Counted from the stretch's first letter, positions 34,309 through 43,548 are shown. The stretch: 64,000 bases of DNA from Streptomyces cyaneochromogenes (GCF_003963535.1 NZ_CP034539.1:8618001-8682000); one strand, 5' to 3'. Notes: a model not told the origin generated them from the sequence alone. Translations and numbers: made by a program.

Positions 34309-37224
34309 CTATTCGAGGAGCTCCGCGTACGAACCCATGGCCAAGGCAATGTCCGCCTGGGCCCAGAACCGGTGATACGTGAACGACGGCGCCGCACCGC
34401 CCGCGAGATACGCCTCGATCTTCGACCAGGCCGGATCGTCCTCGTAGAACGAGCGGATCGAGTCGAACGTCGACGACGAGTTGATCGCGTCGCCGTTCGG
34501 CATGGTGCCCGTCCAGCCGCTCGGGACGTGGATCGCGTCGTCGAAGCGGTTGTAGTCGGCCCGGGTCTCCGGGACGGCGATGCCCAGGGCGTCCTGGTGG
34601 TTGTCCCACATGCCGTCGAGGAGCGCCTTGGCCGTGGACGCGGCCGCGGTGTCACCGGAGCGGTCGGCGTAGTACGTCAGGGTCTTGGCGTACGCGGCCG
34701 CCACGCCGACGTCGTTGGTGTAGTCGGCGACGGTGACGTGAAGTCCGTTGTTGGCGCCCGGACTTGATGCATTCCAGGTGTCGGGCTGGCCCGACCACTG
34801 GAGCGTCGACGGGATCCGGAACGTGCCGTCCGGGTTGATCGTGGTGTGGGACAGCGCCCAGTCGACCCACTTGTCGAGGACGGCTTTCGCGGTCGCGTTC
34901 CCCGTCTGCTGGTAGTACTCGGCCACCCGCTCCATCGACCACGCCTGGAAGCCGAACCACTGGTTGGACGGCGGGTCGTGGTAGACGGGCTGCTGGTCGT
35001 AGTACATGCCGTAGAAGGTCGACCTGCCGGCGGGCGGGGTCGCGTAACGGCCCGCCCAGCTGTTGGTCGCACCGCCCGCGATCGCGCCCTCGCTGGACTG
35101 CAGCCAGCGGTAGAACTCGACCTGCCGCTCAAGCGACTTGGCCCAGTCCGCCTGCCCCGTCGCCGACTTGGGCTTCAGATCGGCATACGAGCTGAGCGCA
35201 TACGCGGCCATCGGGTTCTGGTAACCGCCGTGGGCATGGCTGGAGCCGATGCGCCAGGCCCAGCCCGCGGAAGTGTCGGTGGCACCGCCCCACGCGTAGT
35301 ACCAGGACAGCAGATAGAACGAGGCGTCCTTGCCGGTGCCCGCCGGGCAGGACGAGGGCCCGACACAGTTGCCGACCTTCTTGAAGTACTTGTCGTACAT
35401 CGCGTAGCGCAGGTAGTCGCCCATCTTCGCGGCCTTGGCCACGGTCGCGGAGATGTCGCCGCCCTTGCCCTGCTGGTCGGCCCACTTGTCCGCCCAGTAC
35501 GCCGCCTGCACCGCACGCGCGTCGGCGTCCGGGGCGTTGGTGAACTTCCACTGCTTGGCGTAGGAGGCGTCACCGGTGAACAGGTCCAAGTACCCGTTCC
35601 TGCCGCCGTACTTGAACTGGTCGCAGGTCGGCTGCGGAACCGTCTCCCACACCGACTCCTGCGCGCCGCGCTGGAAGGTGTTGATGTACGACGGCCCGGT
35701 GTCCGTCGGCCCGGCCTCGCACTTGCCCGGCGAGTTTCCGTAGCCGTAGACGTTGTCGACGTCCTGCAGCCAGTGCATGCCGTAGACGTCGTCCGTGCCG
35801 TACGCGCTCTTCAGCTCACCGGCGATCGGGTCCGAGCCGACCGAGACCGACGCGTCGAGCTTCGCCGGGTACTCGTTGGGTGTGTCCAGCTCGGGCGCGT
35901 AGGTCGCCGGCCTCGAGGCGTTGTAGAAGGAGTTCGTCGGCTGGTCGGCGTGGGTCGGGATCATGTACTTCTCCATGATCTCCCAGGCGCCGTTGAACTT
36001 GGACCAGTCGCCCGTGACCTTGCCGTACATGGCTTGCAGCCACAGAAGGTAGCTGTAGGCCTCCGACGTGGTCTCGTGACCGTGGTCCGGCGCCTCGACG
36101 ATCAGCGTCTCGACCGAGTGGTAGGGGATGCCCTCGGGTGAGAAGTAACCGTTCGCCGGGTTGGTGATCTTGCCGTACAGCTCCAGGAAGCGGGCGTCGT
36201 ACGCCTTCGTCGCCGCGATCTGGGTCGCCGTGACCGAAGCCTTCGCGTGCCCCGTGGCCGTCGACTCGAAGGTCGCCGAGCCGGTGCCGGAAGCGGCGGC
36301 GGTGATGGTCACCTTCTGGGCGGTGTTCCAGTTCGAGGGCGTGAAGGTGAGCGAGGCGCCGCCCGTCACCGACAGACCCGAGTTGCCGCTCGTGCGGGCG
36401 GTGGTGACGGTGACGTCGGACGACGGCTGGGTCGACAGCCTGACGTCGTACGTGGCCGTCTTGCCCGGCTGGACCGGGAGTTGGGTCGGCGAGGCCACCA
36501 CGGCGGGACCCGAGGCGACGGTGATGCCGACCGGCGTGGACTCCGCGGACGCGCCCAGGCTGTCGTACGCCTTGGCGAGCAGCGAATGACTGCCCACGGT
36601 CAAACTTGAGACCGAGAGCGAGTACGGCGCCGTCGTGTCCGTGCCCAGCAGTGTGGTGTTGTCGTAGAACTCCACCTTGCTGACGGTCGCGTTGTCCGCG
36701 GCCGCGGCGGTGGCCGCGAGCGGGACGGCGTCGCCCTGCGAGTAGACGGCGCCCGCCGACGGGCTGGTCAGCACGGTGATGGGCGGTTGGTGGGCGCCGG
36801 TGCAGGTGGTGCCGTTGATGGCGAAGTTCGTGGGGGCGGCGTTGCTGCCGCTGTAGGCGAACTGCGCGCCGGTGGTGACGGCTGCCCCGGCGGCGATCCG
36901 CGCGTTGTGGGCGGCGCTCTGCACGGTGACCGACTGGCCGGACTGGGACCAGGTGCCGTTCCAGCCGTTGCCGAGCCTCTGGTTGCCCGTGTAGCTGTAG
37001 GTCAGCGTCCAGCCGTCGATGAGGTCCGCGCCGCGGTTGGTGATCGTCAGGTCCGCGGTGAAGCCGGAACCCCAGTCATTGGTCCTGTAGTCGACACTGC
37101 ACTGAACCGCCGCCGCCTGAGCGGGCGTCGATCCTGTGCTCAGCATCGTCAAGGGAAGCGCCAGGGCCGCGACGACGGCCGTCCACAACCGTCGTACGGC
37201 GCCGCGTCTGCGTGGGGGATGCAC
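34309..37224 (-). CDS. GH48 reducing-end cellobiohydrolase with N-terminal CBM2
   Basis: A 971-residue secreted processive cellulase that releases cellobiose from reducing ends. Layout: signal peptide (1-37, ending TPAQA); CBM2 (about 38-141, VQCSVDYRTNDWGSGFTADL, TYSYTGNQRLGNGWNGTWSQ); a bacterial Ig-like domain (about 148-235, KVEFYDNTTLLGTDTTAPYS); a second beta-sandwich (about 240-335); then GH48 (about 340-971; ETLIVEAPDHGHETTSEAYS near its start has the catalytic-acid region, plus DVYGMHWLQDVDNVYGYG). The GTG start follows aaggagga. It diverges from the GH6 gene across CebR-type boxes, so it is probably cellobiose-induced. Confidence 0.96.
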   Translation of the reverse strand: MHPPRRRGAVRRLWTAVVAALALPLTMLSTGSTPAQAAAVQCSVDYRTNDWGSGFTADLTITNRGADLIDGWTLTYSYTGNQRLGNGWNGTWSQSGQSVTVQSAAHNARIAAGAAVTTGAQFAYSGSNAAPTNFAINGTTCTGAHQPPITVLTSPSAGAVYSQGDAVPLAATAAAADNATVSKVEFYDNTTLLGTDTTAPYSLSVSSLTVGSHSLLAKAYDSLGASAESTPVGITVASGPAVVASPTQLPVQPGKTATYDVRLSTQPSSDVTVTTARTSGNSGLSVTGGASLTFTPSNWNTAQKVTITAAASGTGSATFESTATGHAKASVTATQIAATKAYDARFLELYGKITNPANGYFSPEGIPYHSVETLIVEAPDHGHETTSEAYSYLLWLQAMYGKVTGDWSKFNGAWEIMEKYMIPTHADQPTNSFYNASRPATYAPELDTPNEYPAKLDASVSVGSDPIAGELKSAYGTDDVYGMHWLQDVDNVYGYGNSPGKCEAGPTDTGPSYINTFQRGAQESVWETVPQPTCDQFKYGGRNGYLDLFTGDASYAKQWKFTNAPDADARAVQAAYWADKWADQQGKGGDISATVAKAAKMGDYLRYAMYDKYFKKVGNCVGPSSCPAGTGKDASFYLLSWYYAWGGATDTSAGWAWRIGSSHAHGGYQNPMAAYALSSYADLKPKSATGQADWAKSLERQVEFYRWLQSSEGAIAGGATNSWAGRYATPPAGRSTFYGMYYDQQPVYHDPPSNQWFGFQAWSMERVAEYYQQTGNATAKAVLDKWVDWALSHTTINPDGTFRIPSTLQWSGQPDTWNASSPGANNGLHVTVADYTNDVGVAAAYAKTLTYYADRSGDTAAASTAKALLDGMWDNHQDALGIAVPETRADYNRFDDAIHVPSGWTGTMPNGDAINSSSTFDSIRSFYEDDPAWSKIEAYLAGGAAPSFTYHRFWAQADIALAMGSYAELLE

Positions 37225-37270
37225 GTGCTGGTTCCTCCTTGCGGCTCGGAGAAGTCAAGGCCTGAACCAG

Positions 37271-37284
37271 TGGGAGCGCTCCCA
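37271..37284. promoter_or_regulatory. CebR operator, perfect palindrome
   Basis: TGGGAGCGCTCCCA, the known 14-bp CebR (LacI-family) operator of Streptomyces cellulose genes. It lies 47 bp upstream of the GH48 start. CebR leaves such sites when it binds cellobiose or larger cello-oligosaccharides. Confidence 0.92.
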
Positions 37285-37413
37285 TAGTGGGGACGGGGGT
37301 GCAAGGGGTCAAGGTGCTTGAAGAGTCGAAAAGATTCGACGAGTTCAGTTGAGCAAAAGTCAGCAACTCCCCTGTCCTTCACCGTCACTTGGCGCTAGCT
37401 TCAAAAACACCAG

Positions 37414-37427
37414 TGGGAGCGATTCCA
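37414..37427. promoter_or_regulatory. CebR operator, one variant half-site
   Basis: TGGGAGCGATTCCA, matching the CebR consensus at 12 of 14 positions. It lies on the GH6 side of the divergent region, 164 bp before the GH6 start, implying a long leader. Confidence 0.85.
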
Positions 37428-37591
37428 TCAGTCGACGCGTCCGTCACGGCGCGCCGGGTCTGCAAGGAGTCGCTCATGCGACACCCCCCGTGTTCAGCAC
37501 ATTCAGCCGTCGCCGGCACCTCCTCCTTGCCTCTTGCGCGCCCTGCACGGACGGACCGTCAGCACCCGCAACCAAGAAGGAACCCGCACTC

Positions 37592-39310
37592 ATGAGTCGT
37601 ACCAGAACCGCGATGCTCGCCGCCCTGGCGCTGGTCGCCGGGGCCTCGGGGACCGCACTCGCCGCGAGCGCCCCCGAGGACATCGGCACGGCGGCCGTCC
37701 CCTGCACCGTCGAGTACAAGGTGCAGAACCAGTGGGACACCGGCTTCACCGCCGCCGTGACGGTCACCAACCAGGGCGCCGCCAAGTCCGACTGGTCGGT
37801 GAAGTGGTCGTACGCCGGAAACCAGAAGGTCACCAGCGGCTGGAACGCGAAGATCAGCCAGAGCGGCGCCGCTGTCACCGCCACCAATGAGACCTACAAC
37901 GGGACCCTGTCGACCGGCGGTTCGGTCAGCTTCGGTTTCCAGGGCTCCTACAGCGGCACCAACGCGATCCCCGCCGCCTTCACCCTCGACGGCGTGACCT
38001 GCAACGTCGACGACGGCGGCGGCCCCACCGATCCGCCGGACCCCGACCCGACCGGCCCCAAGGTCGACAACCCGTACTCCGGAGCCAAGGTGTACGTGAA
38101 CCCGGAGTGGTCCGCGAACGCCGCCGCCGAGCCGGGCGGCAGCCGGATCGCGAACCAGCCGACCGGGGTGTGGCTGGACCGGATCGCCGCCATCAACGGC
38201 GTGAACGGCGGCATGGGCCTGCGCGACCACCTCGACGCGGCCCTGATCCAGAAGGGCTCCGGCGAGCTGGTCGTCCAGCTGGTCATCTACAACCTGCCGG
38301 GCCGCGACTGCTCCGCCCTCGCCTCCAACGGCGAGCTCGGCCCGACGGAGCTCGGCCGCTACAAGACGGAGTACATCGACCCGATCGCCGCGATCCTCGC
38401 CGACCCGAAGTACGCCGCGCTGCGGATCGTCACCACGATCGAGATCGACTCGCTGCCGAACCTCGTCACCAACACCGGCAGCCGGCCGACGGCCACCCCG
38501 CAGTGCGACGTGATGAAGGCCAACGGCAACTACCAGAAGGGCGTCGGCTACGCCCTGAACAAGCTCGGCGACGCGCCCAACGTCTACAACTACATCGACG
38601 CCGGCCACCACGGCTGGATCGGCTGGGACGACAACTTCGCCCCCAGCGCCGCCGTGATGAAGGAGGCCGCCACCTCCGAGGGCGCCACCGTGAACGACGT
38701 GCACGGTTTCATCGCCAACACGGCCAACTACAGCGCCCTGAAGGAGAACAACTTCACCATCAACGACTCCGTGGGCGGCAAGTCGGTCCGTGAGTCGAAG
38801 TGGGTCGACTGGAACCGGTACACCGACGAGCTGTCCTTCGCGCAGGCGTTCCGCCAGCAGCTGGTCACGACCGGCTTCAACTCCGGTATCGGCATGCTGA
38901 TCGACACGTCGAGGAACGGCTGGGGCGGCTCGGCGCGGCCCGCCGGTCCCGGTCCGATGACCGACGTCGACGCGTACGTGAACGGCGGCCGCTACGACCG
39001 CCGCCTCAACACCGGGAACTGGTGCAACCAGTCCGGTGCCGGTCTCGGTGAGCGCCCGCAGGCCAACCCGGCGGCCGGGATCGACGCGTACGTCTGGATC
39101 AAGCCGCCGGGTGAGTCCGACGGGGCCAGCCAGGAGATCCCGAACGACGAGGGCAAGGGCTTCGACCGGATGTGCGACCCGACCTACACGGGTAATCCGC
39201 GCAACGGCAACAACATGTCCGGCTCGCTGCCGAACGCTCCGCTGTCGGGGCACTGGTTCTCGGCGCAGTTCCAGCAGCTGATGCAGAACGCGTACCCGCC
39301 GCTGTCGTAG
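37592..39310 (+). CDS. GH6 cellobiohydrolase with N-terminal CBM2
   Basis: A 572-residue secreted cellulase acting from non-reducing ends, complementing the GH48 enzyme. Signal peptide 1-24 (..GASGTALAAS); CBM2 about 37-137 (CTVEYKVQNQWDTGFTAAVT, WSVKWSYAGNQKVTSGWN); a Pro/Asp-rich linker (PTDPPDPDPTGP); then GH6. GH6 motifs are VIYNLPGRDCSALASNGE (with the catalytic-acid RDC), YIDAGHHGWIGWDDN and GMLIDTSRNGWGG. The ATG at 37592 follows agaaggaa. The frame is open upstream, but nothing there resembles a cellulase. Confidence 0.96.
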   Translation: MSRTRTAMLAALALVAGASGTALAASAPEDIGTAAVPCTVEYKVQNQWDTGFTAAVTVTNQGAAKSDWSVKWSYAGNQKVTSGWNAKISQSGAAVTATNETYNGTLSTGGSVSFGFQGSYSGTNAIPAAFTLDGVTCNVDDGGGPTDPPDPDPTGPKVDNPYSGAKVYVNPEWSANAAAEPGGSRIANQPTGVWLDRIAAINGVNGGMGLRDHLDAALIQKGSGELVVQLVIYNLPGRDCSALASNGELGPTELGRYKTEYIDPIAAILADPKYAALRIVTTIEIDSLPNLVTNTGSRPTATPQCDVMKANGNYQKGVGYALNKLGDAPNVYNYIDAGHHGWIGWDDNFAPSAAVMKEAATSEGATVNDVHGFIANTANYSALKENNFTINDSVGGKSVRESKWVDWNRYTDELSFAQAFRQQLVTTGFNSGIGMLIDTSRNGWGGSARPAGPGPMTDVDAYVNGGRYDRRLNTGNWCNQSGAGLGERPQANPAAGIDAYVWIKPPGESDGASQEIPNDEGKGFDRMCDPTYTGNPRNGNNMSGSLPNAPLSGHWFSAQFQQLMQNAYPPLS

Positions 39311-39339
39311 CGCGTCGACTGCGGCTGCGGGGCCGATGT

Positions 39340-39403
39340 GGCTGGTCGCGCCCGCGCGGCGGAGCCGCACATAGATGCAGCCCCGCGCGCCTCCAGGGCG
39401 TTG
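39340..39403 (+). repeat. dispersed intergenic repeat, copy D
   Basis: ggctggtcgcgcccgcgcgg.. to ..ccagggcgttg, matching copies near 798, 25089 and (inverted) 34201. It lies between the convergent GH6 and PhyH-type genes. Confidence 0.75.
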
Positions 39404-39420
39404 TACTCCGCCGGGGTCGG

Positions 39421-40191
39421 TCAGTTCTCTCTGGCCAGGCCCCGGCGGATCGCGAACTCCACCGCCGAGTAGTTGCCGTCCGCCCGCTCCAGCTCCAGCG
39501 GCACCGTCGGGTGCAGGGGTGGCTGGGCCATGAACCTGGGGCGGGTGCCGTGGTGGGGCTGGGCGGCGTGGACCAGGAAGGGGTGGCAGAGGTAGACGTC
39601 GCCGGGGTTGCCGGTGGCGTACGCGAGCGGGCGGTGGGCGGAGGCCTCGGCGACCTTCGGACCCAGCTCCAGGAAGGAGGCGCCGGCCTCGCCGTACGGT
39701 GCCAGCACCGGCGGTACGTCGAGATGCGAGCCGACCCGGATGCGGGTCGGGGCGTCGTCCTCGGTGACCTCGCTGAACAGGAACAGCATCAGCAGCGAGC
39801 GGTCCTTGGAGTGCAGGTTCGTGTGCGGGTGCTCGGCGCCTTCGGGTACGTAGCTGCCCTCGATGTGCCAGCCCGCGTCGTCCGGTTCCTCCTCGTGCGG
39901 GAACCGCAGCGGGAAGCTGCCCAGCGAGTAGCGCGACTGCCAGCGGTCCTCACCCACCAGCACATCGAAGGCCTCGTGCAGCACGGGCGTGTTCACGGCG
40001 GCCGCGAACGGGCCCTGTGCCATGTCGTACACCCAGTACACGGGGTCCTTCCAGGTGCCCGGGTCCTGCGGGTCGTACCCCGTCTCCCGCCACAGCATCC
40101 GGGCGCAGTGCTCGGCGACACGTGGCGGGAAAGCGCCCTCGATCCGCACGAATCCGTCCTGAAGGAAGCGCTCCACCATCTCGTCGTCCAT
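39421..40191 (-). CDS. phytanoyl-CoA dioxygenase (PhyH) family protein
   Basis: A 256-residue putative Fe(II)/2-oxoglutarate oxygenase. The N-terminal pattern is VERFLQDGFVRIEGAFPPRV. The proximal metal motif appears as GWHIEGSY (H-x-E in place of the usual H-x-D), and the distal histidine and 2-oxoglutarate arginine are in HPFLVHAAQPHHGTRPRFM. The start MDDEMV is chosen by similarity of the N-terminus; no strong ribosome site is seen and longer starts exist. The substrate is unknown. Confidence 0.78.
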   Translation of the reverse strand: MDDEMVERFLQDGFVRIEGAFPPRVAEHCARMLWRETGYDPQDPGTWKDPVYWVYDMAQGPFAAAVNTPVLHEAFDVLVGEDRWQSRYSLGSFPLRFPHEEEPDDAGWHIEGSYVPEGAEHPHTNLHSKDRSLLMLFLFSEVTEDDAPTRIRVGSHLDVPPVLAPYGEAGASFLELGPKVAEASAHRPLAYATGNPGDVYLCHPFLVHAAQPHHGTRPRFMAQPPLHPTVPLELERADGNYSAVEFAIRRGLAREN

Positions 40192-40327
40192 CGGGCCATC
40201 GTGAGTGATCGGCCGTCGGGCCCGCATCCCATTTTTGTGCCGCCGTTTTGCCGCTACGGCAACGACACTGGCCCCGCGCCGGTGCGTCGGCGCACGCTGT
40301 CCCCATCCGAAGGAGAGGCTGGCGAGC

Positions 40328-41236
40328 ATGGCGCACACCAACGACGGAACCCACCACGGAGACCACCAGGCCGGACACCGTCATCACGACCACTCCGACA
40401 TCGACTGGGGCGCGATGGCTCCGCGCCTGGAGGCAGAGGCGGAGCTGTTCACGCCCCTGTACGAGCACGCCCTGGCCTGGCTGGCCAAGCGGCAGACCGA
40501 GCCGGGGCTGATCGTCGACGCGGGCAGCGGGCCCGGCGTCGTCGCCTGCCTGCTCGCCGACACCTTCCCCGGCGCCAGGATCGTCGCCGTGGACGGTTCC
40601 GAGCCGCTCCTGGAGCGGGCCCGGGCGCGGGCCGAGCGGCTCGGTGTCGCCGACCGCTTCGGCACCCTCCCCGGTGAACTCCCGGGCGTCCTGGACGACT
40701 TGGACTACCCGGCCGACCTGTTGTGGGCGGGCCGCAGTCTGCATCACCTCGGCGACCAGCGCGCCGCTCTCGCCGCGTTCGCCGCCCGCCTCACGCACGG
40801 CGGCACGCTGGCCCTGCAGGAAGGCGGCCTGCCGACCCGCTTCCTCCCGCGCGACCTCGGCTTCGGGCGGCCCGGGCTGCAGGCACGCCTCGACGTCCTG
40901 GAGGAGGAGTTGTTCGCCGCGATGCGCACGGACCTGCCCGGCTCTGTCTCCGAGACCGAGGACTGGCCCGCCCTGCTCACCGCCGCCGGCCTGCGGCCCA
41001 CCGGCACCCGCACCTTCCTCCTCGACCTGCCCGCCCCGACCACGGACCGCGCCCGCGCCTACATCGTCGACTCCCTGACCCGCACCCGCGACGCCCTCGC
41101 CGACCACCTCGACGCCGACGACCGCGCGACCCTGGACCAGCTCCTCGACCCGGACGACAAGGCGAGCGTCCACCACCGGCCCGACGTGTTCGTCCTCGCG
41201 GCACAGACGGTGTACACGGCGGTGCGGACGAGGTAG
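40328..41236 (+). CDS. class I SAM-dependent methyltransferase with His-rich N-terminus
   Basis: 302 residues. The first ~22 residues are His-rich (THHGDHQAGHRHHDHSD) and might bind metal. The methyltransferase core follows: LIVDAGSGPGVVACLLAD (motif I), IVAVDGSEPLLERA, and DLLWAGRSLHHLGD (post-strand 4). The ATG at 40328 follows gaaggagag. The C-terminal 60 residues are helical and acidic. The substrate cannot be inferred. Confidence 0.85.
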   Translation: MAHTNDGTHHGDHQAGHRHHDHSDIDWGAMAPRLEAEAELFTPLYEHALAWLAKRQTEPGLIVDAGSGPGVVACLLADTFPGARIVAVDGSEPLLERARARAERLGVADRFGTLPGELPGVLDDLDYPADLLWAGRSLHHLGDQRAALAAFAARLTHGGTLALQEGGLPTRFLPRDLGFGRPGLQARLDVLEEELFAAMRTDLPGSVSETEDWPALLTAAGLRPTGTRTFLLDLPAPTTDRARAYIVDSLTRTRDALADHLDADDRATLDQLLDPDDKASVHHRPDVFVLAAQTVYTAVRTR

Positions 41237-41298
41237 TCCGGCAAGTACAGCCCCGAGCACGCGACACCGCGCCGAGCCCCGGCACCATGCCAAGCCCC

Positions 41299-41329
41299 TT
41301 GACTTCGAGAGCGCTCCAGCTGATCTACT
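41299..41329 (+). promoter_or_regulatory. possible MerR-type promoter with 19-bp spacer
   Basis: ttgact (41299-41304), a 19-bp spacer holding the palindromic core gagcgctc-like agagcgctcc, then tctact (41324-41329), 32 bp before the SDR gene. An over-long spacer with an internal dyad is the hallmark of MerR-activated promoters. No merR gene is adjacent, so the regulator would be distant. Confidence 0.4.
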
Positions 41330-41360
41330 CCCCCCTGTTCACCACACACAGGGGGTAACC

Positions 41361-42062
41361 ATGACCGACTCTCCGGTCGCACTCATCACCGGCGGCGGCA
41401 GTGGCATCGGTGCCGCGGTCGCGCGGCAGCTTCTCGACGCCGGTCACCGTGTCGCCGTGACCGGGCGCGGCGAGGCGCGGCTGCGTGGGTTCGCCGAGGA
41501 ACTCGGGGAGCCCGAGGGCCTGTTGACGATCGTCGGGAACACGGCGGAGTACGGCGAGGTCCAGGCGGCCGTCGACGCGACGCTGAAGGCCTTCGGCCGG
41601 CTGGACACCGTCGTCGCCAACGCCGGTTTCGCCACCCACGACTCGGTCGCCGAGGGCGACCCGGCCGGGTGGACCGAGATGGTGCTGACCAATGTCCTCG
41701 GCCCGGCCCTGCTGATCCGCGCCTCCATCGACGCCCTGAAGGAGACCCGCGGCAGGATCGTCCTCGTCGGCAGCGTCGCCGGTTTCGTGCACGGGCCGGG
41801 CAACATCTACGGCGCGACGAAGTGGGCGGTGACCGGGCTCGCCGAGAACACCCGGCGGCAGGTCACCGAGTGGGGCGTCGGCGTGACCCTCATCGCGCCC
41901 GGCCGCGTGGAGACACCGTTCTGGGACGCCTACGGCAGCCTGCCGCCGGGCCATCTGCTCACCGCCGACCAGATCGCCGACTCCGTCGTGTGGGCCGTCC
42001 GCCAGCCCGAGGGCGTCGACGTCAACACCGTCGTCGTACGGCCGATCGGACAGCCCAACTGA
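41361..42062 (+). CDS. short-chain dehydrogenase/reductase
   Basis: A 233-residue NAD(P)-dependent oxidoreductase of the classical SDR type. The cofactor motif TGGGSGIG is at 10-17, NAG at 87-89, the catalytic serine at about 138 (LVGSVAG) and Tyr150/Lys154 in YGATK. It ends with PGRVETPFW typical of the substrate loop. The start follows aggggg. The substrate is unknown. Confidence 0.9.
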   Translation: MTDSPVALITGGGSGIGAAVARQLLDAGHRVAVTGRGEARLRGFAEELGEPEGLLTIVGNTAEYGEVQAAVDATLKAFGRLDTVVANAGFATHDSVAEGDPAGWTEMVLTNVLGPALLIRASIDALKETRGRIVLVGSVAGFVHGPGNIYGATKWAVTGLAENTRRQVTEWGVGVTLIAPGRVETPFWDAYGSLPPGHLLTADQIADSVVWAVRQPEGVDVNTVVVRPIGQPN

Positions 42063-42105
42063 CGGGACTGCACAGTCGGTTGCTCTGCGGTCGGTTGCTC
42101 TGAGG

Positions 42106-42798
42106 TCAGTTGCTCTGCAGGAACTCCTTCGCCAGCCTCTCGCCCAGCGACACCGCCGCGTCGTGGCTCTCGATGGGCGAGACCTTGGAGTTCCTGAAGA
42201 GGATGTACGTCACTCCGGGGCCGGTACCGCCGGTGGCCGGGTCGGGGTTGATGCCGAGGGCCTCGGCGGCGGCGTAGGAGGCCTCGCCGATGACCGCCTT
42301 GGGGCCGGTGTCGCCGACGACGGCGTACAGGACCTGGTCGCCGTGGATGACGGCGACCACGCCGCCGCCCTGGATGCCCGCCGCCTTGTAGTCCCACGTA
42401 CCGCTGACGGCCGGGACGACGACGTACGGCAGCGTGTCGGACCGCAGTGGCTTGCCGTCGGACTGGTGGAACGCCGTGTCGGGCTGGAACCAGGGGTCGG
42501 TGTCCTCGTTGCAGCTGTCGGTGCGCTGGCCGTCGCAGTCGATGTCCATGTCGGCCTTCCAGAAGACGGCGCCGTGCTTGCCGCACACGGGAACGGCGGC
42601 CGGGGCCCCCTGGTCGGTGCGGTACTTGCCCTTCGAGATCTGGGCACAGGACGACACCTTCGCGAGCAGGTCGGCCGCGCGGACCGAACCTTCCAGGGGT
42701 GGCGGTTGTGGCCTGCCGGAGGCGCTCGCCGGGAGCTGTGCGGTGGCCAGCAGCGCGGCGCCGGAGGCCGCGGTCAGAGTCAGTGTTCGGATGCGCAC
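42106..42798 (-). CDS. secreted chitosanase, GH75 family
   Basis: A 230-residue secreted enzyme hydrolysing chitosan. Signal peptide 1-27 (ATAQLPASASG region). The GH75 signature is FWKADMDIDCDGQRTDSCN (catalytic Asp region, about 80-97), then DTDPWFQPDTAFHQSDGKPL and GDTGPKAVIGEASYAAAEAL (with the proposed catalytic Glu). Cysteines are paired as in the family. The GTG start follows agaaggg. A CsnR-type box lies 17 bp upstream, so it is probably induced by glucosamine oligomers. Confidence 0.93.
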   Translation of the reverse strand: MRIRTLTLTAASGAALLATAQLPASASGRPQPPPLEGSVRAADLLAKVSSCAQISKGKYRTDQGAPAAVPVCGKHGAVFWKADMDIDCDGQRTDSCNEDTDPWFQPDTAFHQSDGKPLRSDTLPYVVVPAVSGTWDYKAAGIQGGGVVAVIHGDQVLYAVVGDTGPKAVIGEASYAAAEALGINPDPATGGTGPGVTYILFRNSKVSPIESHDAAVSLGERLAKEFLQSN

Positions 42799-42814
42799 GC
42801 AGGGCCCTTCTGTC

Positions 42815-42827
42815 AGGAAAGTTTCCT
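42815..42827. promoter_or_regulatory. CsnR-type operator
   Basis: aggaaagtttcct, a palindrome identical to the described binding site of the ROK-family chitosanase repressor CsnR of Streptomyces. It lies 17-29 bp before the chitosanase start, where it would block promoter or early transcription. Confidence 0.85.
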
Positions 42828-42923
42828 TATCCGCGTAGGTGCTGATTGCGGTGTCATGAACCCCGTAGAAGACTGGTCGTGTCGAAAGGTTTTCGGACAT
42901 TCGCCCCGGTTTCTGGAGGTGTC

Positions 42924-43535
42924 ATGTTCGTACGCGCCATCTACACGACCGGCGATCCCACGAAGATCGACACGGCCATCAGAGCACTGAACACCGAAGG
43001 GCGGGACCTGCTGGAGGACCGTCCGGGGTACCGCGGAGCGAGTGTCTTCGTGGACCGGTCGCTCGGAAAGCTGCTCGCGGCGAGCTGGTGGGAGACGGAG
43101 GAGGCCCGGCACAACAGCGACGAAGTACTGCGGGAACGGCGGGCGGGGATGCTGGAGCCGTTCCTGGGGACCCTGGCCGTCGACAACTACGAGGCGTTGG
43201 TCTTCCACCAGGTCCGGCAGCCGCAGGCGGGCGGTGGACTGCGGGTCACCAGGCTGGAGTTCGACCCCAGGGACACCGACCTGCTCGCCGACACGTTCCA
43301 GGCGTCGGTGATCCCCAGGCTCGAAACCCTGCAGGGCCTGGCCCGGGCGTCCCTCCTGGTCGACCGGGAGCGGGGGCGCGGGATGGTCGGAGTGGTCTTC
43401 GTCGACCAGGCCACCCTCGCGGCGTCCCGCGCGGGCCAGGCGGCGGCCCGGCACGAGGGTGCGGCCAAGGCTCATGTGACCGTGACCGGGCTGGAGGAGT
43501 TCGAGGTCGTCCACACCGACGTACGCGGCGACTGA
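42924..43535 (+). CDS. ABM-like two-domain protein
   Basis: A 203-residue soluble protein with two ferredoxin-like (antibiotic biosynthesis monooxygenase-type) halves: residues 1-95 (FVRAIYTTGDPTKIDTAIRA, GYRGASVFVDRSLGKLLAAS, WWETEEA) and 100-203 (ASLLVDRERGRGMVGVVFVD). Such proteins are small cofactor-free oxygenases or dimeric binding proteins. Activity is not predictable. The start follows ctggaggt. It is divergent from the chitosanase gene. Confidence 0.7.
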   Translation: MFVRAIYTTGDPTKIDTAIRALNTEGRDLLEDRPGYRGASVFVDRSLGKLLAASWWETEEARHNSDEVLRERRAGMLEPFLGTLAVDNYEALVFHQVRQPQAGGGLRVTRLEFDPRDTDLLADTFQASVIPRLETLQGLARASLLVDRERGRGMVGVVFVDQATLAASRAGQAAARHEGAAKAHVTVTGLEEFEVVHTDVRGD

Positions 43536-43548
43536 GGCGACCCCTACG

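Larger units (their letters stand above)
37225..37591. other. 367-bp divergent promoter region of GH48 and GH6 cellulases
   Basis: Holds two CebR-type 14-mers (37271-37284 and 37414-37427), the ribosome sites of both genes and a leader of about 165 bp before the GH6 gene. No additional gene with coding character was seen. Confidence 0.7.
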
